Shown here one piece after another: positions 61,854 to 64,000 of a DNA stretch of 64,000 nt (positions are counted from its first letter, which is position 1; each line of letters starts with the position of its first letter). The notes beneath the pieces are model-generated. The model had not been told where the DNA came from and did not search any database. It saw nothing but the letters and a program-made list of their open reading frames with translations. Source of the DNA: Rhodobacterales bacterium HKCCE2091. Its GTDB lineage: Bacteria; Pseudomonadota; Alphaproteobacteria; Rhodobacterales; Rhodobacteraceae. The stretch covers positions 1 through 64,000 of the forward strand of contig WVSL01000016.1 in the NCBI GenBank assembly GCA_015689685.1, read 5' to 3'. A program made the position numbers and the translations under genes.

Positions 61854-61897
61854 ACGGGCCCGGCGCGCCACACCCCCCCCGATCGCGCCGGGCCCGT
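61854..61897 (+). terminator. Perfect 14-bp hairpin after RTX gene 3
   Basis: ACGGGCCCGGCGCG (61854-61867) pairs with CGCGCCGGGCCCGT (61884-61897), followed by GTTCCTTC. The loop is 16 bases and C-rich. It should end the RTX 3 transcript, so RTX 4 needs its own promoter in the remaining 64 bases or depends on readthrough. Confidence 0.65.
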
Positions 61898-61961
61898 GTT
61901 CCTTCGACCCGCCTGCGCCGCCGATTGCACGGTTCCACGATTTGAAACAAGGAGTTGAAGG

Positions 61962-63308
61962 ATGGCGACCTATTTCGGAACGAACGGCAAGGACACCCAG
62001 TACGGCACCCCCGCGAACGACAGCTACTACGGCTACGGCGGCGACGACTCGTTCTGGGGCGGGCCGGGGGCGGACCTGCTCGTGGGCGGGGACGGCGACG
62101 ACAACCTGCTCGGAGGCGCCGGGCAGGATTTCCTCGTCGGCGGCGGCGGGAACGACAACCTCGACGGCGGCGAGGGCAACGACACGCTGTTCGGCAACGA
62201 CGGCGACGACACGCTGATCGGATACGAGGGCGACGACGCGCTGTCGGGCGGCAACGGCACCGACCTCCTGCTCGGCGGCCCCGGGGCCGACACGCTGACC
62301 GGCGGCGGCGGCTACGACCGGGCCATCTACGTGACCTCGCCGCAGGGGGTGCAGGTCTACCTTGCCTCCGGCGTCGGATACGGCGGCCACGCGGCGGGCG
62401 ACCGGCTCTACTCGATCGAGAACGTCACCGGCTCCCCCCACGACGACTGGCTGTTCGGCGACGGCGGACGCAACAGCTTCAGCGGCAGCGACGGCAACGA
62501 TTTCCTGTTCGGGGACGGCGACACCGACGTTCTCGCGGGGAATGCCGGGAACGACGCGATCTACGGCGGCGAGGGCGACGATTACCTGTCGCCGGGCACG
62601 GGACTGGACACGGTGGACGGCGGCCCCGGCATCGACCGGTTGAACCTGCGCGAGCACGACCTGGCCCAGGGCTGGTCCGTCGACCTGGAAACGGGGCTGG
62701 CCTTCCAGTCGGTCGCGAAGGGCCGGGGGTTGTTCGGCCTGAACATGGCCACCCTGTCCGGGATCGAGGATATCGTCGGGTCGCAGGGCAACGACACGCT
62801 CCGCGGCGACGGCGGCGCGAACTGGATCGACGGGCAGACGGGCGACGACCTGATCGAGGGCAGGGGCGGGAACGACCGGCTGTTTGCCTCCGGCGGCCAC
62901 GACACGCTGTCAGGCGGCACCGGCAGCGACGAGCTGTGGGTCATGGCGGGCGCCGACGCGGCCGAGATGACCGGCGGCGGCGGCGCGGACAGCTTCCTGT
63001 TCCAGCTCGACGGCGCGATTCCCGCGGGCGACCGCGGCGGCATCTCGGATTTCAACCGGGCGCAGGGAGACGTGATCGCGTTCGATCACGACAGCGGGCC
63101 GGGTTACATGGAATGGGCGGGAACGGGGGGCTTTCTCGGCACCGCCAACGCGCCGAACCCGAGCCTGCGGATCAGTACGGATTTCCCGTGGATCTCGCAG
63201 GTGCAGGTCCAGGTCGACAGCACCGGCGACGGGGTGATGGACTGGTCCTTCGACGTCCAGATCACTGACGGCATGGGGGCGCTGACGGCGGGCGACTTCG
63301 TGCTCTGA
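61962..63308 (+). CDS. RTX-type calcium-binding secreted protein 4
   Basis: The 448-residue paralogue has a long first RTX block (about residues 24-120, [22 protein letters not shown]), the linker [41 protein letters not shown], a second block (about 160-215), a short third (about 275-320) and the C-terminal module [64 protein letters not shown] lies seven bases upstream of the ATG. Unlike the other three it has no properly placed TTTGAACC element. It converges with the OmpA-type gene; 21 bases separate the stops. Confidence 0.9.
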   Translation: MATYFGTNGKDTQYGTPANDSYYGYGGDDSFWGGPGADLLVGGDGDDNLLGGAGQDFLVGGGGNDNLDGGEGNDTLFGNDGDDTLIGYEGDDALSGGNGTDLLLGGPGADTLTGGGGYDRAIYVTSPQGVQVYLASGVGYGGHAAGDRLYSIENVTGSPHDDWLFGDGGRNSFSGSDGNDFLFGDGDTDVLAGNAGNDAIYGGEGDDYLSPGTGLDTVDGGPGIDRLNLREHDLAQGWSVDLETGLAFQSVAKGRGLFGLNMATLSGIEDIVGSQGNDTLRGDGGANWIDGQTGDDLIEGRGGNDRLFASGGHDTLSGGTGSDELWVMAGADAAEMTGGGGADSFLFQLDGAIPAGDRGGISDFNRAQGDVIAFDHDSGPGYMEWAGTGGFLGTANAPNPSLRISTDFPWISQVQVQVDSTGDGVMDWSFDVQITDGMGALTAGDFVL

Positions 63309-63329
63309 AGCCGCCCGCCGTCCGCGGGA

Positions 63330-63995
63330 TCAGTTCGTGATCGGGCGGATGATGACCTCGACCCGGCGGTTCTGCTGGCGGCCTTCCGGCGTCGCGTTCG
63401 ACGCGACCGGGTCGAGCTCGCCGCGGCCGTAGCTGCGCACCCGCGACGGGATCACGCCCTCTTCGAGCAGGATGCCCGCTACTGCCGCCGCGCGACGGGT
63501 CGAGAGATCCATGTTGTAGCTCTCCGAGCCGGTGTCGTCGGTATGGCCGACCACGTCCACGGTCGTCTCGCGGTAGGTGATGACGTTCCGGGCCAGCGCG
63601 CGGATGTCGCGTTGCAGGTCGGCGCGGACGTTGGCGCTGTCGAAGTCGAACAGGATGCCCTCGGGCATCACCACGCGCAGTTCCTGCCCGGTATTGGTGA
63701 TGATGACCTCGTCCGAGGCCATCGCCGCGCGCAGGTCGGCCGCCTGGCGGTCGAGGTAGGTGCCGATCGCGCCGCCGGCCAACGCACCGCCGGCCGCGCC
63801 GACGATCGCGCCACGGGCGCGGTTGTCGTCGTCCACCGCGGCGCCGAGCAGGCCGCCTAGCAGCGCGCCGGTCATCAGGCCCTGCTGCTGCCGGGCGCTC
63901 GGCTGGTTGGCGCCGCCCTGCGCGACGGGGGCGCATGCGGACGCGGCAAGCGACGCGGCCAGTGCGGCCGCGCCCAGGATACGGGTCGTGATCAT
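63330..63995 (-). CDS. OmpA-family lipoprotein with glycine-zipper segment
   Basis: The 221-residue outer-membrane lipoprotein has a signal peptide with lipobox LAASAC (Cys21), a glycine-zipper hydrophobic segment (about residues 40-80, GALLGGLLGAAV and GAIVGAAGGALAGGAIG) and a C-terminal OmpA-like peptidoglycan-binding domain (FDFDSANVRADLQ, VVGHTDDTGSESYNMDLSTRRAAAVAGIL, the RRVEVII end). Such proteins tether the outer membrane to the cell wall. The start codon is five bases from the window end, so the gene appears complete but its promoter is outside. Confidence 0.92.
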   Translation of the reverse strand: MITTRILGAAALAASLAASACAPVAQGGANQPSARQQQGLMTGALLGGLLGAAVDDDNRARGAIVGAAGGALAGGAIGTYLDRQAADLRAAMASDEVIITNTGQELRVVMPEGILFDFDSANVRADLQRDIRALARNVITYRETTVDVVGHTDDTGSESYNMDLSTRRAAAVAGILLEEGVIPSRVRSYGRGELDPVASNATPEGRQQNRRVEVIIRPITN

Positions 63996-64000
63996 CTTCT

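Noticed and set aside
61941-61970. TTTGAAAC followed by CGACC near the start of RTX gene 4 as a fourth RTX copy of the bipartite element
   Set aside because: The second box would lie inside the coding sequence after the ATG, and the spacing and first box differ, so it is probably coincidental.
60405-62900. 831-codon antisense reading frame across RTX genes 3 and 4
   Set aside because: Same reason: antisense of repeat DNA with repetitive VVA/VAA composition and no family signature.
57792-63308. Regular short repeats considered as a CRISPR or satellite array
   Set aside because: The periodicity is 27 bases in frame with RTX nonapeptides; there are no unique spacers and no cas genes.

Overview
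The window looks like a chromosomal segment of a high-GC alphaproteobacterium of the order Rhodobacterales (Rhodobacter/Roseobacter group). This rests on a complete gene transfer agent (GTA) structural cluster, an Irr-type Fur regulator divergent from fabA, the argS-SPOR-nagZ-scpA-scpB gene string, a single glnB-glnA operon, and promoters of the CTTGAC/TTGCCN plus weak -10 type usual in this group. No plasmid, IS element, CRISPR array or conventional prophage was seen. Gene density is high, codon use is uniform and strongly GC3-biased, and long antisense reading frames are therefore common artefacts.

Layout. 1-4.7 kb: a truncated Sel1-repeat protein, a ferredoxin/CDGSH iron-sulfur protein, an AbrB-family membrane protein, a secreted PPC-like beta-domain protein, exonuclease III and a small unknown gene. 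5-12.5 kb: erpA divergent from dgt, a small secreted protein, then argS, a SPOR-domain membrane protein, nagZ, scpA and scpB. 12.5-18.2 kb: a WYL regulator divergent from a glutathione S-transferase, glnB-glnA, the NAD(P)HX repair enzyme and tRNA-Leu(UAG). 18.5-28.9 kb: trigger factor, two more PPC-like secreted proteins, rpsF-rpsR-rplI, and fabD-fabG-acpP-fabF-mltG. 29.1-44.2 kb: the GTA cluster g1 to g15 in order with no broken gene, followed by a DUF2793 gene. 44.2-57.7 kb: cysE, typA, irr divergent from fabA, fabB-fabI, a HAD / alpha-beta hydrolase / PLP-dehydratase operon, pcaD-pcaB, a zinc alcohol dehydrogenase and an enolase-superfamily enzyme. 57.8-63.3 kb: four tandem RTX-type calcium-binding secreted proteins. 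63.3-64 kb: an OmpA-family lipoprotein.

How the genes work together. Fatty-acid synthesis is split between fabD-fabG-acpP-fabF and fabA-fabB-fabI, and the latter lies opposite the iron regulator Irr. The GTA genes overlap by a few bases almost throughout and encode packaging terminase, portal, protease, capsid, adaptors, tail tube, tape measure and the baseplate/hub set. Lysis and regulatory GTA genes are not in the window. The secreted proteins form two paralogous families (PPC-like and RTX).

The most interesting signals are not ordinary genes. (1) A bipartite element, TTTGAACC, 16 bases, then (C/T)GA(C/A)(C/G)(C/G), lies with fixed spacing upstream of three of the four RTX genes and also of the three-domain PPC-like gene 37 kb away, which suggests one shared regulator or ECF-type sigma factor. 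(2) A textbook intrinsic terminator sits about 40 bases upstream of the first GTA gene, behind an AT-rich promoter-like dyad; this implies either attenuation of the GTA operon or a discrete small RNA. (3) The g15 baseplate protein carries an apparent extra domain of about 160 residues inside its TIM-barrel region. (4) A perfect 11-bp hairpin lies directly after the major capsid gene.
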